A program made the position numbers and the translations under genes. From Bacteroidales bacterium (GTDB lineage Bacteria > Bacteroidota > Bacteroidia > Bacteroidales > 4484-276): DNA of 64,000 nucleotides. Location of the stretch: NCBI GenBank assembly GCA_035647615.1, contig DASRND010000037.1, positions 1 through 64,000 on the forward strand, read 5' to 3'. The notes below the pieces were generated by a model. The model was given only the letters and a program-made list of their open reading frames with translations, did not search any database and was not told the DNA's origin. This document shows positions 44,893 through 53,025 of this stretch, piece by piece; the first letter of the stretch is position 1; each line of letters starts with the position of its first letter.

Positions 44893-45914
44893 TTGGAACC
44901 TCCTTCGGTATTAAGTTTATCGTAAGCAACAATGAGGTCTTTTATTCGCGAGGCCATAGCCAGGGTATTGTGGTACCAGATGAGCAATTTTACCATTTTG
45001 CCCTTGGAGCGCATGGTAGCCTGCTTGTCGTAAATTACTGAGTGGCGGTTTCCAACCACGTCCACCGAAACGATGGGGTCTTCCATAATTTCGAAGATTC
45101 CCGGAAGTTTTTTGGCAGCAGCCTCAATAGCAGCATCAATTTCTTTGATGGTTACCTCCGGGTTGCGCATCACCAGGGTGAGATCGAGCAACGAACCTGC
45201 CGGGATGGGCACGTTGAGTGCAGTGCCTTCGATGCGTCCCTCAAACTCGGGAAGAATCTTTTGTATCCAGTATGGCGTTGGCGTTTCGTTGGGGATAATA
45301 TTTTCGGCTGCCGAGCGGCTTCTGCGGAAGTCGCTTCCTGCAGTATCGCGCAAGGGCTGATCGGCAGTGTAAGAATGCACGGTTGTGAGCATGGCGTAGT
45401 CAACGCCAAAAGCTTCATCAAGAATCTTGAGCATGATGGCTGTAGCGTTGGTGGTGCTAGATCCGGCCGAAATGAGTTTATCAGATTTCTTCATGTGCGC
45501 ATCGTTCAAACCATTTATCACGATGCGATCTATGTCGTCGTCGGGCAGTGAAGCCAGGATTACGCGCTTGGCGCCGCCTCTGAGGTGTCCTGCCATTTCT
45601 TCGCGTGTGCGATACTTTCCGGTTGCGTCCACTACCACATCTACACCCAAAGCGTCCCAGGGTACATCAGCAGGTCCTTTGCCGGTAACAAAACGCGCAC
45701 GGCCATTTTTCGACACCAGATAGTTACCTTCCAGCTTCACTTCAACGTCGCCGCGTTTGCGCTTCGACTCCGACTGCAGCAGGTACACCAGAATCTCCGG
45801 ACGCCCGATGTCGCTGATGGCTACCACTTCGATATGTTCACCCTCAAGGCACAAACGGTACAAGTGGCGATTGATCTCGCCAAATCCCATTAAGCCTAAT
45901 CGAACTCTTTTCAT
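44889..45914 (-). CDS. GAPDH-like pseudoenzyme (catalytic Cys replaced by Ser), coupled to gap
   Basis: 341 residues, aligning with GAPDH throughout. The catalytic Cys is Ser153 (codon AGC) in SAGSSTTN; the partner His180 (HSYTADQ) is kept. The phosphate loop PTTTG reads PNETPTPYW (208-216). The phosphate-site Arg (RVPVP) is Asn234 in LNVPIP. The dinucleotide motif NGFGRIGR is MGFGEINR (9-16), losing the adenine-phosphate Arg. The C-terminal YDNE-x-GY is YHNTLAMA. Asp35 and DATGKYRT remain, so some nucleotide binding is possible. Catalytic dehydrogenation of glyceraldehyde 3-phosphate is not expected. It is the first gene of a two-gene operon with intact gap, overlapping it by 4 nt. A structural or regulatory partner of that enzyme is inferred. 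RBS AAGGAA lies just upstream. Confidence 0.9.
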   Translation of the reverse strand: MKRVRLGLMGFGEINRHLYRLCLEGEHIEVVAISDIGRPEILVYLLQSESKRKRGDVEVKLEGNYLVSKNGRARFVTGKGPADVPWDALGVDVVVDATGKYRTREEMAGHLRGGAKRVILASLPDDDIDRIVINGLNDAHMKKSDKLISAGSSTTNATAIMLKILDEAFGVDYAMLTTVHSYTADQPLRDTAGSDFRRSRSAAENIIPNETPTPYWIQKILPEFEGRIEGTALNVPIPAGSLLDLTLVMRNPEVTIKEIDAAIEAAAKKLPGIFEIMEDPIVSVDVVGNRHSVIYDKQATMRSKGKMVKLLIWYHNTLAMASRIKDLIVAYDKLNTEGGSK

Positions 45915-46131
45915 TTGGTATTCCTTTCTTTTATTGGATTAAAAATTTTAATTCAAAAACAAGCGATCCCTTCCTTTATTGCAAAGAAAAAATCAATTAA
46001 CAATTTTTTAATAAGAAAAAACAGTCTGCACTTCAGACCATTATTAAAACTTTAAAACATCATGGTTCCGACAATTTAATAGGCCGAAATCCATATTACA
46101 AAAAGACATCCGCTGGTAGTCGGGGTAAACA

Positions 46132-46224
46132 TCACAAATAAAATTCAATATCAAAAACCCAGGAGCCAAAATCGCCATGAGGTTTGATTTTTGGAATTTA
46201 TTTGTCATTAGAAGACTGGATTTT
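46132..46224. repeat. Family D AT-rich hairpin, copy 4
   Basis: Left CACAAATAAAATTCAATATC and right TTTTTGGAATTTATTTGTCA are imperfect inverted repeats. The remainder of 45915-46131 shows nothing I can support. Confidence 0.6.
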
Positions 46225-46229
46225 GTAAT

Positions 46230-46745
46230 TTACTCCTGATACCACGAAGCATACATGGTATAACTCTCGGCGATGCGTTGTATCTCGCCTTCCACCAGAT
46301 CCTGACTGATATCTTTAATTTTTTTGGCAGGAATACCCGCATATACCGTCCCTGAAGGAACCACCGTATTTTTAGCTACAAGCGCCCCGGCAGCGATAAT
46401 CGAGTTGCTTTCGATAACGGCATGATCCATTATAATAGCTCCCATACCAATGAGCACGTTGTCGTGGATGGTGCAACCATGAACAATAGCGTTGTGGGCT
46501 ATCGAGACGTGGTTGCCGATGTTCACCGGTGCTGTTTTATACGTGCAGTGTATGATGGCGCCATCCTGAATATTCACCTGGTTGCCGATGCGGATATAAT
46601 GCACATCGCCGCGCACCACGGCATTAAACCAAACGCTGCAATTATCACCCATTATCACGTCGCCCACTAGGGTAGCGTTGTCGGCCAGGAAGCAGTTGTT
46701 CCCCATTTTGGGAGTCGATCCGTTGACAGTTTTTATCAGAGCCAT
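46230..46745 (-). CDS. Gamma-carbonic-anhydrase-like hexapeptide-repeat protein
   Basis: 171 residues from ATG 46745; the frame opens upstream, but promoter elements at 46773-46802 lie within that extension. It is a left-handed beta-helix of the gamma-carbonic-anhydrase/YrdA group (LVGDVIMGDNCSVWFNAVVRGD, NVQDGAIIHC-like NIQDGAIIHC). Three His candidates for the metal site are H in AIIHCT, and the two in SIAHNAIVHGC. AGIPAKKI near the end is family-typical. Most bacterial members have weak or no carbonic-anhydrase activity, so the reaction is uncertain. Cytosolic and probably trimeric. It is located 79 nt downstream of lptE. Confidence 0.88.
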   Translation of the reverse strand: MALIKTVNGSTPKMGNNCFLADNATLVGDVIMGDNCSVWFNAVVRGDVHYIRIGNQVNIQDGAIIHCTYKTAPVNIGNHVSIAHNAIVHGCTIHDNVLIGMGAIIMDHAVIESNSIIAAGALVAKNTVVPSGTVYAGIPAKKIKDISQDLVEGEIQRIAESYTMYASWYQE

Positions 46746-46772
46746 TGTTTTATCGTTTTTATAATATGTCTG

Positions 46773-46802
46773 CAAAACTACCCCTCGGGGCATAAGTTCA
46801 AA
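46773..46802 (-). promoter_or_regulatory. Promoter: TTTG-N18-TAGTTTTG
   Basis: On the minus strand the -33 TTTG is at 46799-46802 and the -7 box TAGTTTTG at 46773-46780, 27 nt before ATG 46745. The spacing of 18 is one short of the usual 19-21. Confidence 0.55.
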
Positions 46803-46824
46803 TTGTTAACATTAATTTAATGTA

Positions 46825-47340
46825 TCACCAGTTTACTACCGTTTTATTGAAGATATCCTCGACAAGTAATTCCACAATGAGCGGCACATAACTATCCGAA
46901 ACTTCTGTAAGCGGCAGTGCGCTGGGATAATCTTCATATCGGCTAAAAGTCTGATTTTCGAAGCTCTGTGCTTTGTCGTATTTATTTTCAAAGGTCACCT
47001 TTACGGCAATGGTGAGGCGGTTGAGGGCCGCACGGTCGTCGCTTTGGATAGCGGTAGGATTTGTGCTGTAGCCGGTTATCTGACCATTTATCACCATATC
47101 GCCGCCTTCGGTAACGATGATCAGGTTGGTCTGCGACTGAAACTTGTCGCGCAACTGGTCTGTTAGTTCCTGGCTCAGCGTGGGATTGATGAGCGGCGCA
47201 TTATTTGAAAAATAATTGATTTGGATGGTCTTTACTTCCGGTGGAATAGAAGCTCCCGTAAAGCTATAATTGACGCTGCACGAAGTGGCGCTTAGCGCGA
47301 TCAATAAGAAAAGCAATCTTGCAAGAAAATGGGTGCGCAT
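46825..47340 (-). CDS. lptE: LPS-assembly lipoprotein LptE
   Basis: 171 residues, with a signal peptide ending in the lipobox SATSC at about residue 21, so it is lipid-anchored to the outer membrane. The mature part follows the LptE/RlpB fold: NYSFTGASIPPEVKTIQINYF, TLSQELTDQLRDKFQSQTNL, and GDMVINGQITGYS. LptE plugs the LptD barrel and helps deliver LPS to the outer leaflet. It begins 3 nt after the sigma-54 activator gene ends, in the same direction, so the two are probably co-transcribed. Its LPS partner lptD is not in the window. Confidence 0.85.
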   Translation of the reverse strand: MRTHFLARLLFLLIALSATSCSVNYSFTGASIPPEVKTIQINYFSNNAPLINPTLSQELTDQLRDKFQSQTNLIIVTEGGDMVINGQITGYSTNPTAIQSDDRAALNRLTIAVKVTFENKYDKAQSFENQTFSRYEDYPSALPLTEVSDSYVPLIVELLVEDIFNKTVVNW

Positions 47341-47343
47341 TAG

Positions 47344-48573
47344 CTAAGTGATTTTATATTCTTTGATCTTTCGGTAGAGCGTCCGTTCGGAAATGCCCAG
47401 ATCGTGGGCAGCCAGTTTGCGTTTGCCGCGATGTTTTTCCAGCGCACGGCGTATCAGGTCGGCTTCTTTATGCGCTATCGACAGCGATTCTTCCACCTCC
47501 TCCATTTCCTCTACCGGCTCCTCCTGGTAGGGTGCGTAGTCGGCACGAATTTCCATATCAGCAGGCATTTCGTTTTTTAGTGTACTGATGTCGTGATAAA
47601 GCTTCTGGACGAGCTGCGGGTTATTTTGCTGCAATTCGTGCATGCCTCCGTGGTGGATGATCTCTACCACCGACTGTTTCAATTCCATAATGTCGCGGCG
47701 CATATCGAAAAGTATTTTGTAAAGGATGTCGCGCTCGGTCATGTTTTTGTATTCCGCTTTGTCGGCATAAAGCACCGGTAGCTTGGGCACGTAAGCTTCA
47801 GGCAGATATTTCATCATTGTTTGTGCGTTGATTTCGCGTTCGCTTTCGATGATCGAAATCTGCTCGGTGATATTTTTGAGCTGCCGCACATTGCCATCCC
47901 ATCGGTAGTCGACAAGCATATCTACGGCTTCGGGAGTGAGATGCAGAGGAGGCATGCGGTATTTCCCGGCAAAGTCGCTGGCAAATTTGCGGAAGAGCAA
48001 ATGAATGTCTTCTTTGCGCTCGCGCAATGGCGGGATGAAGATAGGCACAGTGCTCAGGCGGTAATACAAATCCTGCCTGAAGTTTCCTTTGTCGATGGCT
48101 TCCGGAACGTTGACGTTGGTGGCAGCAATAACGCGCACATCAGTTTTGATAACTTTTGAAGAACCCACTTTCAGAAACTCACCTGTTTCGAGCACGCGCA
48201 GTAGGCGTACTTGCGTGGAGATGGGCAGCTCAGCCACTTCGTCCAAAAAGATGGTACCGCCACTGGCCACTTCAAAATATCCTTTGCGTGCTTCGTGTGC
48301 GCCGGTAAAAGATCCTTTTTCGTGGCCAAAAAGTTCGGAGTCGATTGTTCCTTCAGGGATAGCTCCGCAGTTCACTGCGATGTAGGATCCATGTTTACGC
48401 GATGAAAGTTGGTGTATGATCTGCGGAAAAACCTCTTTGCCCGTTCCGCTCTCGCCGGTGATGAGCACCGTGAGGTCGGTGGGCGCCACTTGCACGGCAA
48501 TGTCGAGAGCGCGGTTTAGTCCGCTGGTGTTGCCAATAATTCCAAATCGTTGTTTAATACTTTGTAGTTCCAT
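47344..48573 (-). CDS. Sigma-54-dependent transcriptional activator without a sensor domain
   Basis: 409 residues. The AAA+ domain begins about residue 14: Walker A GESGTGKE, the L1 loop that contacts sigma-54 reading GSFTGA (GAFTGA in most members), Walker B GGTIFLDEVAELP, and the arginine finger region RQDLYYRL. A variable linker (about 270-360) is acidic at its end, followed by a Fis-type HTH (KLAAHDLGISERTLYRKIKEY). No receiver, PAS or GAF domain precedes the AAA+ domain, so activity is not controlled by a built-in sensor. In many Bacteroidota a gene of this type sits by lptE; here lptE follows after 3 nt. Target promoters are unknown. Confidence 0.92.
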   Translation of the reverse strand: MELQSIKQRFGIIGNTSGLNRALDIAVQVAPTDLTVLITGESGTGKEVFPQIIHQLSSRKHGSYIAVNCGAIPEGTIDSELFGHEKGSFTGAHEARKGYFEVASGGTIFLDEVAELPISTQVRLLRVLETGEFLKVGSSKVIKTDVRVIAATNVNVPEAIDKGNFRQDLYYRLSTVPIFIPPLRERKEDIHLLFRKFASDFAGKYRMPPLHLTPEAVDMLVDYRWDGNVRQLKNITEQISIIESEREINAQTMMKYLPEAYVPKLPVLYADKAEYKNMTERDILYKILFDMRRDIMELKQSVVEIIHHGGMHELQQNNPQLVQKLYHDISTLKNEMPADMEIRADYAPYQEEPVEEMEEVEESLSIAHKEADLIRRALEKHRGKRKLAAHDLGISERTLYRKIKEYKIT

Positions 48574-48606
48574 CGGGTAAAACTTTTATAAAAAAAGAAT
48601 GTGTTG

Positions 48607-48614
48607 CAAAAATA
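48607..48614 (-). promoter_or_regulatory. -7 box TATTTTTG upstream of the activator-lptE operon
   Basis: A consensus element on the minus strand, 34 nt before the ATG; no clear -33 element. Confidence 0.45.
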
Positions 48615-48652
48615 GAAATATTAATTCGGTAACGATTTGAACGGGGTTTCCA

Positions 48653-49240
48653 TCATGCCGCTGGCGGCGCCGAAGAATGATGGGTTGGTTTAAAAATTAA
48701 AAAATAAATCCGGCTGTAGCCGAAACCAATAGCTGACCCAAGAATTGCACCCACCAAAATATCGCCCGGATAATGCACCCCCAGATAGATGCGTGAATAT
48801 GATACCACCGCCGCCCAGACGATGATAAACAGCGCGAAATACCGAAAGCGGCTTTTGAAAAACGGGATCAGCAGCAATGCCAACGCAAAAACATTGGCAG
48901 CGTGTCCCGACATAAATCCGTAAGGACCGCCACACGAACCGCGCACCGTATGCACCAGCCCTTGCAGCGCCTCAGCATGGCACGGACGCGGACGCGCAAG
49001 ATAGTTCTTGAGATGCCAGGTAATCTGATCGCTGGTAGTAATGGCGAGCGCCACCAAAAGCAAAATCACCAAAGAGCGCCATTTGTATTGCCGAATCAAC
49101 AGATAAAACAAAACGGCATACATGGGTATCCATACAAAACGATCGCTAATCCAGAACATCACAAAGTCGAAAAAACCATTGTGCAGACCGTTGAGCAAAA
49201 GAAAAAGCCAGGTGTCAATTTGGTTGAGCGTTTCGAGCAA
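48653..49240 (-). CDS. PAP2-superfamily phosphatase
   Basis: 195 residues from a TTG start at 49240; no nearby ATG would keep the first helix. It is an integral membrane acid phosphatase of the PAP2/undecaprenyl-pyrophosphate-phosphatase type. The three motifs are visible: K-x6-RP in KNYLARPRPCH, SGHA in GFMSGHAANVF (with Met in place of the usual Pro/Ala before Ser), and SR-x5-H-x3-D in SRIYLGVHYPGD. Five or six membrane helices are predicted. Likely substrates are lipid pyrophosphates or lipid A phosphates, on the periplasmic side. It stands alone. Confidence 0.9.
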   Translation of the reverse strand: MLETLNQIDTWLFLLLNGLHNGFFDFVMFWISDRFVWIPMYAVLFYLLIRQYKWRSLVILLLVALAITTSDQITWHLKNYLARPRPCHAEALQGLVHTVRGSCGGPYGFMSGHAANVFALALLLIPFFKSRFRYFALFIIVWAAVVSYSRIYLGVHYPGDILVGAILGSAIGFGYSRIYFLIFKPTHHSSAPPAA

Positions 49241-49261
49241 AATTGAAAATGTTTAATGTTC

Positions 49262-49412
49262 TATTTATTTGGGCTAAAGCCCACTGAATTTTGCACCCTT
49301 TAGTCTCTGGCCTGAAGGCCGGGGTTAGTAGTCAGCAGGCTATAAAACCCTTTTATTTTTCCCCACCCTAAAGGCCAAAGTTAGTAACCACCAGGCTACA
49401 AAATGTTATCTG
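49262..49412. repeat. Cluster of short GGCTAAAGCC/GGCCTGAAGGCC palindromes (family G)
   Basis: It contains GGGCTAAAGCCC, GGCCTGAAGGCC and CCCTAAAGGCC, with CAGGCTATAAAA and CAGGCTACAAAA repeated. It is an intergenic repeat cluster downstream of obg. Confidence 0.6.
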
Positions 49413-49434
49413 ATAGCCAATTCATTTTCTAACC

Positions 49435-50430
49435 TCAATCTTCTTCATTCAGCGCCTGCCAGATCATATCTTTGAGTTTGGGAAGTCCCTGTCCGCTGAC
49501 TGCAGAGATAAACAGATGCTGCACCGGCGGCAGCGTGGCCTCCATTTCACGCATCAGCTCGGCGTCGAGCAGGTCGGACTTGCTGATGGCCAGAATGCGC
49601 GTTTTATCCAATAATTCCGGATTGAATTGTTTGAGCTCGTTGAGTAAAATATTGTATTCGTTTTGAATGTCGTCAGTATCGGCGGGAACCATAAAAAGCA
49701 GAATCGAATTGCGTTCGATGTGTCGCAGAAAGCGAAGTCCCAGCCCTTTGCCTTCGTGTGCGCCTTCGATGATACCGGGGATGTCGGCCATCACAAAAGA
49801 TTTGTGATCGCGATAAGCAACAATTCCCAGGTTTGGTTTCAGGGTGGTAAAAGGATAATCGGCTATTTCGGGCCGGGCTGCCGAGAGTGCCGACAGCAAT
49901 GTACTTTTCCCGGCATTGGGAAAACCCACCAATCCAATGTCGGCCAGGAGCTTGAGTTCTAAAACCTTCCAGCTCTCCTGCCCTTCTTCACCGGGCTGTG
50001 CAAAGCGTGGCGTTTGCATGGTAGAAGATTTGAAGAAGTCGTTGCCTTTGCCGCCACGGCCTCCTGTTAGAAGAATTTTTTCTTCGTCGTGCTGCGTAAT
50101 CTCAAAAGCTACCTCACCGGTTTCGGCATCGCGGGCAACTGTTCCCAGTGGCACTTCCAACACGACGTCTTTGCCCTGGGCACCGGTTTTGAGCTGGCCG
50201 CTGCCGTTGCCGCCACGTTCGGCCATCACGTGCTTGGTATATTTCAGGTGCAGCAGAGTCCAGAGTTGTTCGTTTCCACGCAGAATGACGTGGCCGCCAC
50301 GACCGCCATCGCCGCCGTCGGGGCCTCCTTTGGCTATGTTGCGCGCTCGGTGAAAATGCGCCGAACCGCCGCCGCCATGTCCCGACCGACAGAATATCTT
50401 TACGTAATCAACAAAGTTGGAGTTGCCCAT
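49435..50430 (-). CDS. obg: Obg GTPase (ribosome assembly and stress)
   Basis: 331 residues, the short form without an OCT extension. The N-terminal Obg domain is the Gly-rich fold ([30 protein letters not shown] in outline, residues about 17-45). The G domain has G1 GFPNAGKST, switch 2 [26 protein letters not shown] and the NKxD equivalent SKSD. Obg binds pre-50S ribosomes and links their assembly to nutrient status. It ends with [10 protein letters not shown]. Location: cytosol and ribosome. It is followed upstream of hpt in the same direction, though 90 nt apart. Confidence 0.93.
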   Translation of the reverse strand: MGNSNFVDYVKIFCRSGHGGGGSAHFHRARNIAKGGPDGGDGGRGGHVILRGNEQLWTLLHLKYTKHVMAERGGNGSGQLKTGAQGKDVVLEVPLGTVARDAETGEVAFEITQHDEEKILLTGGRGGKGNDFFKSSTMQTPRFAQPGEEGQESWKVLELKLLADIGLVGFPNAGKSTLLSALSAARPEIADYPFTTLKPNLGIVAYRDHKSFVMADIPGIIEGAHEGKGLGLRFLRHIERNSILLFMVPADTDDIQNEYNILLNELKQFNPELLDKTRILAISKSDLLDAELMREMEATLPPVQHLFISAVSGQGLPKLKDMIWQALNEED

Positions 50431-50520
50431 AGTTGTATAAAATTAGCTACCTTTTTGGTAAAACTCGCGAAGCTTAGAATTGTTTAAAGTTCCTGACACA
50501 AATTCTTTAACAAAAAGAAA

Positions 50521-51063
50521 TTAAATTTCAGGCTTAAGTTTGTAGATATCAGGGTAATTACGCCCCAGGCCATCATAATCCAAACCATAACCTACGATGA
50601 AATCATTTGGAATCTCGATGCCGACATAGTCGATTTTATAATCCATCTGAAAAGCTCTCGGTTTGTAAAGCAGTGTGGCCAGCCTCACATCAGTGGCTTC
50701 CAGTTTTTTGAGCTTCTCCTTGGTGTTGGCCATGGTAATTCCCGTATCGATAATATCTTCGACGATCACCACGGTGCGTCCGTGCAACACCTCGTCCAGG
50801 CCGATAAGTTCGCGCACCACGGCGGTGGTCTTGGTGCCTGAGTATGAAGAAAGTTTTACAAAAGAAATTTCACAATCAAAATTTAATTGCTTTATCAGAT
50901 CGCTTGCGAACATAAAGGCGCCGTTAAGTACCACCAGAAACAGCGGGTTTTTATCATGTAAGTCAGCGGTGAGTTGGCGTGCCATGCGCGTGGTAGCATC
51001 GTGAATGACGGAAGCGTCGAGGAAGATTTCAAAAGTTTTGTCGAGAACAGTGATCTCACGCAT
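50521..51063 (-). CDS. hpt: Hypoxanthine phosphoribosyltransferase
   Basis: 180 residues. It makes IMP (or GMP) from hypoxanthine (or guanine) and PRPP in cytosolic purine salvage. The PRPP-binding loop is VVIVEDIIDTGITM, and FLVVLNGAFMFASDLIKQL and KLSSYSGTKTT match the family. Its neighbours are the convergent gene obg and the divergent purE, pyrE; purine genes therefore share this region. A good -7 box lies at 51103-51110. Confidence 0.93.
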   Translation of the reverse strand: MREITVLDKTFEIFLDASVIHDATTRMARQLTADLHDKNPLFLVVLNGAFMFASDLIKQLNFDCEISFVKLSSYSGTKTTAVVRELIGLDEVLHGRTVVIVEDIIDTGITMANTKEKLKKLEATDVRLATLLYKPRAFQMDYKIDYVGIEIPNDFIVGYGLDYDGLGRNYPDIYKLKPEI

Positions 51064-51102
51064 TGTGGTAAGGTATTATGGTAAATTAGTTGTTAAAGCG
51101 TG

Positions 51103-51110
51103 CAAAGATA
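51103..51110 (-). promoter_or_regulatory. -7 box TATCTTTG upstream of hpt
   Basis: A consensus element on the minus strand, 40 nt before the ATG. Confidence 0.5.
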
Positions 51111-51226
51111 CGCCATAATGACACGTACAGATTTGAAATAAGTATTAAATTTGTCGGCTAACTCCGGCAAAGACGGACGATTCGTTTCAGCCTTCCGGTA
51201 TTAAAACATTGAAACAAAAAGCTTCT

Positions 51227-51742
51227 ATGGACGAAAACAGGAAACCACTGGTAAGCATCATCATGGGAAGCACCTCCGACCTGGCGGTGATGGAGGGCGC
51301 TGCCAAAGTACTGAATGAGTTGCAAATACCTTTTGAGATGAACGCCCTCTCGGCACATCGCACGCCCGAAAAAGTGGAGCAGTTTGCGCGCTCGGCTTCC
51401 GGACGTGGCATCCGCGTAATTATTGCCGGAGCAGGTATGGCCGCGCATCTGCCTGGCGTTATTGCCGCCATGACGTCCATCCCGGTTATCGGTGTACCCA
51501 TCAAAGCCTCACTCGAAGGCCTCGACGCTTTGCTTGCCATCGTGCAGATGCCTCCCGGAATTCCTGTGGCCACCGTAGCCGTCAACGGCGCCACCAACGC
51601 CGGAATATTAGCTGCGCAGATTTTGGCTGTAGCCAATAGCGAAATCAGCCAGCGCGTAATATCCTACAAAGAAAATCTTAAAGAGAAAATTATCAAAGCT
51701 AACCAAACGCTTGCCGGGATAAAATACGATTACAAAGTATAA
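51227..51742 (+). CDS. purE: N5-carboxyaminoimidazole ribonucleotide mutase PurE
   Basis: 171 residues from ATG 51227; an in-frame TTG at 51209 adds six residues. PurE moves the carboxylate of N5-CAIR to give CAIR in purine synthesis. The class I signature is clear: IIMGSTSDLAVMEGAAKVL and NALSAHRTPE, GAGMAAHLPGVIAA, and PIKASLEGLDALLAIVQMPPGIPVATVAVNGA. Cytosolic, and normally octameric. purK is not in view. pyrE follows after 38 nt on the same strand. Confidence 0.94.
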   Translation: MDENRKPLVSIIMGSTSDLAVMEGAAKVLNELQIPFEMNALSAHRTPEKVEQFARSASGRGIRVIIAGAGMAAHLPGVIAAMTSIPVIGVPIKASLEGLDALLAIVQMPPGIPVATVAVNGATNAGILAAQILAVANSEISQRVISYKENLKEKIIKANQTLAGIKYDYKV

Positions 51743-51780
51743 TCCCAGGCGGGTTTTTCAATCCATTATCCCAAACCACT

Positions 51781-52425
51781 ATGAAGATCAGAGAAGAATC
51801 AGCCTTGAAAGTAGCAGAATATCTACTGCGCATCAAGGCCATCAAGTTGAATTTAAAAACGCCCTACACGTGGGCTTCGGGCTGGAAATCGCCCATTTAC
51901 TGCGACAACCGCATCACATTGTCCCATCCAATCATCCGCAACTATATCCGCCAGCAGTTTGTGCAGCTCATCAGCGAGGAATTTGGCGATGTGGATGTGA
52001 TTGCCGGCGTTGCTACCGGCGGCATCGCTCATGGCGTGCTGGTAGCACAGGAGCTGGGAGTTCCATTTGCCTACGTACGTGGAGCAAACAAAGACCATGG
52101 CCTTACCAATAAAATCGAAGGCGTTGTCGAGTCGGGTCAGCGGGTGATTCTGATCGAAGACCTGATTTCGACCGGTGGCAGCTCAATGGCCGCTGTGAAA
52201 GCTATGATAAATGCCGGCGCCAATGTAAAAGGCCTGCTAACAATTTTTACCTATGGTTTCCCCATCAACACTGAGGCATGCGGCAATACCTGCAAAATTT
52301 TTGCCTTGTCGGATTACGACAACCTGCTGCAACAGGCTTTGACCGACAATTATGTTCGCGAAGAAGAGCTGGCGGTGCTTGCACAGTGGCGCCAGGACCC
52401 TGCCAACTGGAACACTAAAACATAA
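51781..52425 (+). CDS. pyrE: Orotate phosphoribosyltransferase
   Basis: 214 residues. It makes OMP from orotate and PRPP in pyrimidine synthesis. The PRPP loop is VILIEDLISTGGSSMAAV. WASGWKSPIYCDNRITLSHPIIRN and VAYVRGANKDHG-like PFAYVRGANKDHG are characteristic. Cytosolic, dimeric in other species. The following small gene starts 4 nt after its stop, so they are probably one operon. Confidence 0.93.
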   Translation: MKIREESALKVAEYLLRIKAIKLNLKTPYTWASGWKSPIYCDNRITLSHPIIRNYIRQQFVQLISEEFGDVDVIAGVATGGIAHGVLVAQELGVPFAYVRGANKDHGLTNKIEGVVESGQRVILIEDLISTGGSSMAAVKAMINAGANVKGLLTIFTYGFPINTEACGNTCKIFALSDYDNLLQQALTDNYVREEELAVLAQWRQDPANWNTKT

Positions 52426-52429
52426 AGTA

Positions 52430-52846
52430 ATGAAGAAATTTACAGCCGACACCCTCGACATCACTGCTACCGCCGAACAAACAGGTAGATTTGCCCATGA
52501 TATGCGCAACTTCGCCAGCATTATGCCCGAGCAAATTGAGCAGTGGCAGGCCGACGAGAATACGTGTGCTTTCAACATCAAAAATATAGGTCGCCTGAGC
52601 ATGAGCCGTGGCACAGTCGACTTCCCTTTTAGGTTCGAATTTCCGGCTACAGCCGAATCGAAGGTGAAGTTCATCCTGGTTTTGCATTATCGACCCAATG
52701 CCCGGAAAGAGGCAAAAATTTTCTTTGAAATCGAAGCCGACATCAATACCATGATGGAGATGATGGCACGACGACCGCTGACTAATTTTGTTAATCTGCT
52801 TACGCAAAACCTTAAAACGCACCTGGAAACTGGAACCGAAAGTTAA
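52430..52846 (+). CDS. SRPBCC/START-like small protein downstream of pyrE
   Basis: 138 residues from ATG 52430, 4 nt after the pyrE stop. Hydrophobic and charged strands (DTLDITATAEQTGRFAHDM, CAFNIKNIGRLSMSRG, VKFILVLHYRPNARKEAKIFFEIEADI) fit a single SRPBCC helix-grip domain, known for binding lipids or hydrophobic ligands. The pyrE-SRPBCC neighbourship is common in Bacteroidota. No signal peptide. Ligand not known. Confidence 0.75.
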   Translation: MKKFTADTLDITATAEQTGRFAHDMRNFASIMPEQIEQWQADENTCAFNIKNIGRLSMSRGTVDFPFRFEFPATAESKVKFILVLHYRPNARKEAKIFFEIEADINTMMEMMARRPLTNFVNLLTQNLKTHLETGTES

Positions 52847-52849
52847 ACG

Positions 52850-52985
52850 CAATTTCCAAAATACAAAAGCACAAAAAACAAATAAATCTCAACAGCTAAA
52901 ACACAATGAACAAACGCGATACATATTTTGAAATCTTAAAATTTGGGACTTATTTGTTTTTTGGAGTTTGTGATTTAGAATTTAA
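52850..52985. repeat. Family D AT-rich hairpin, copy 5
   Basis: Left TTCCAAAATACAAAAGCACA and ACAAATAAATCTCAACAGC pair imperfectly with right TTTGGGACTTATTTGTTTTT and GGAGTTTGTGATTTAGAATT. It separates the pyrE operon from lpxK. Confidence 0.65.
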
Positions 52986-53025
52986 AACAATAGCCTGCTA
53001 AACCGGGTTAAAACATTACGATAAA

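Noticed and set aside
44889..45914. Calling the Ser153 GAPDH a decayed pseudogene
   Set aside because: The reading frame is intact, the length is normal, several independent sites are changed rather than one, and it is joined to gap by a 4-nt overlap.
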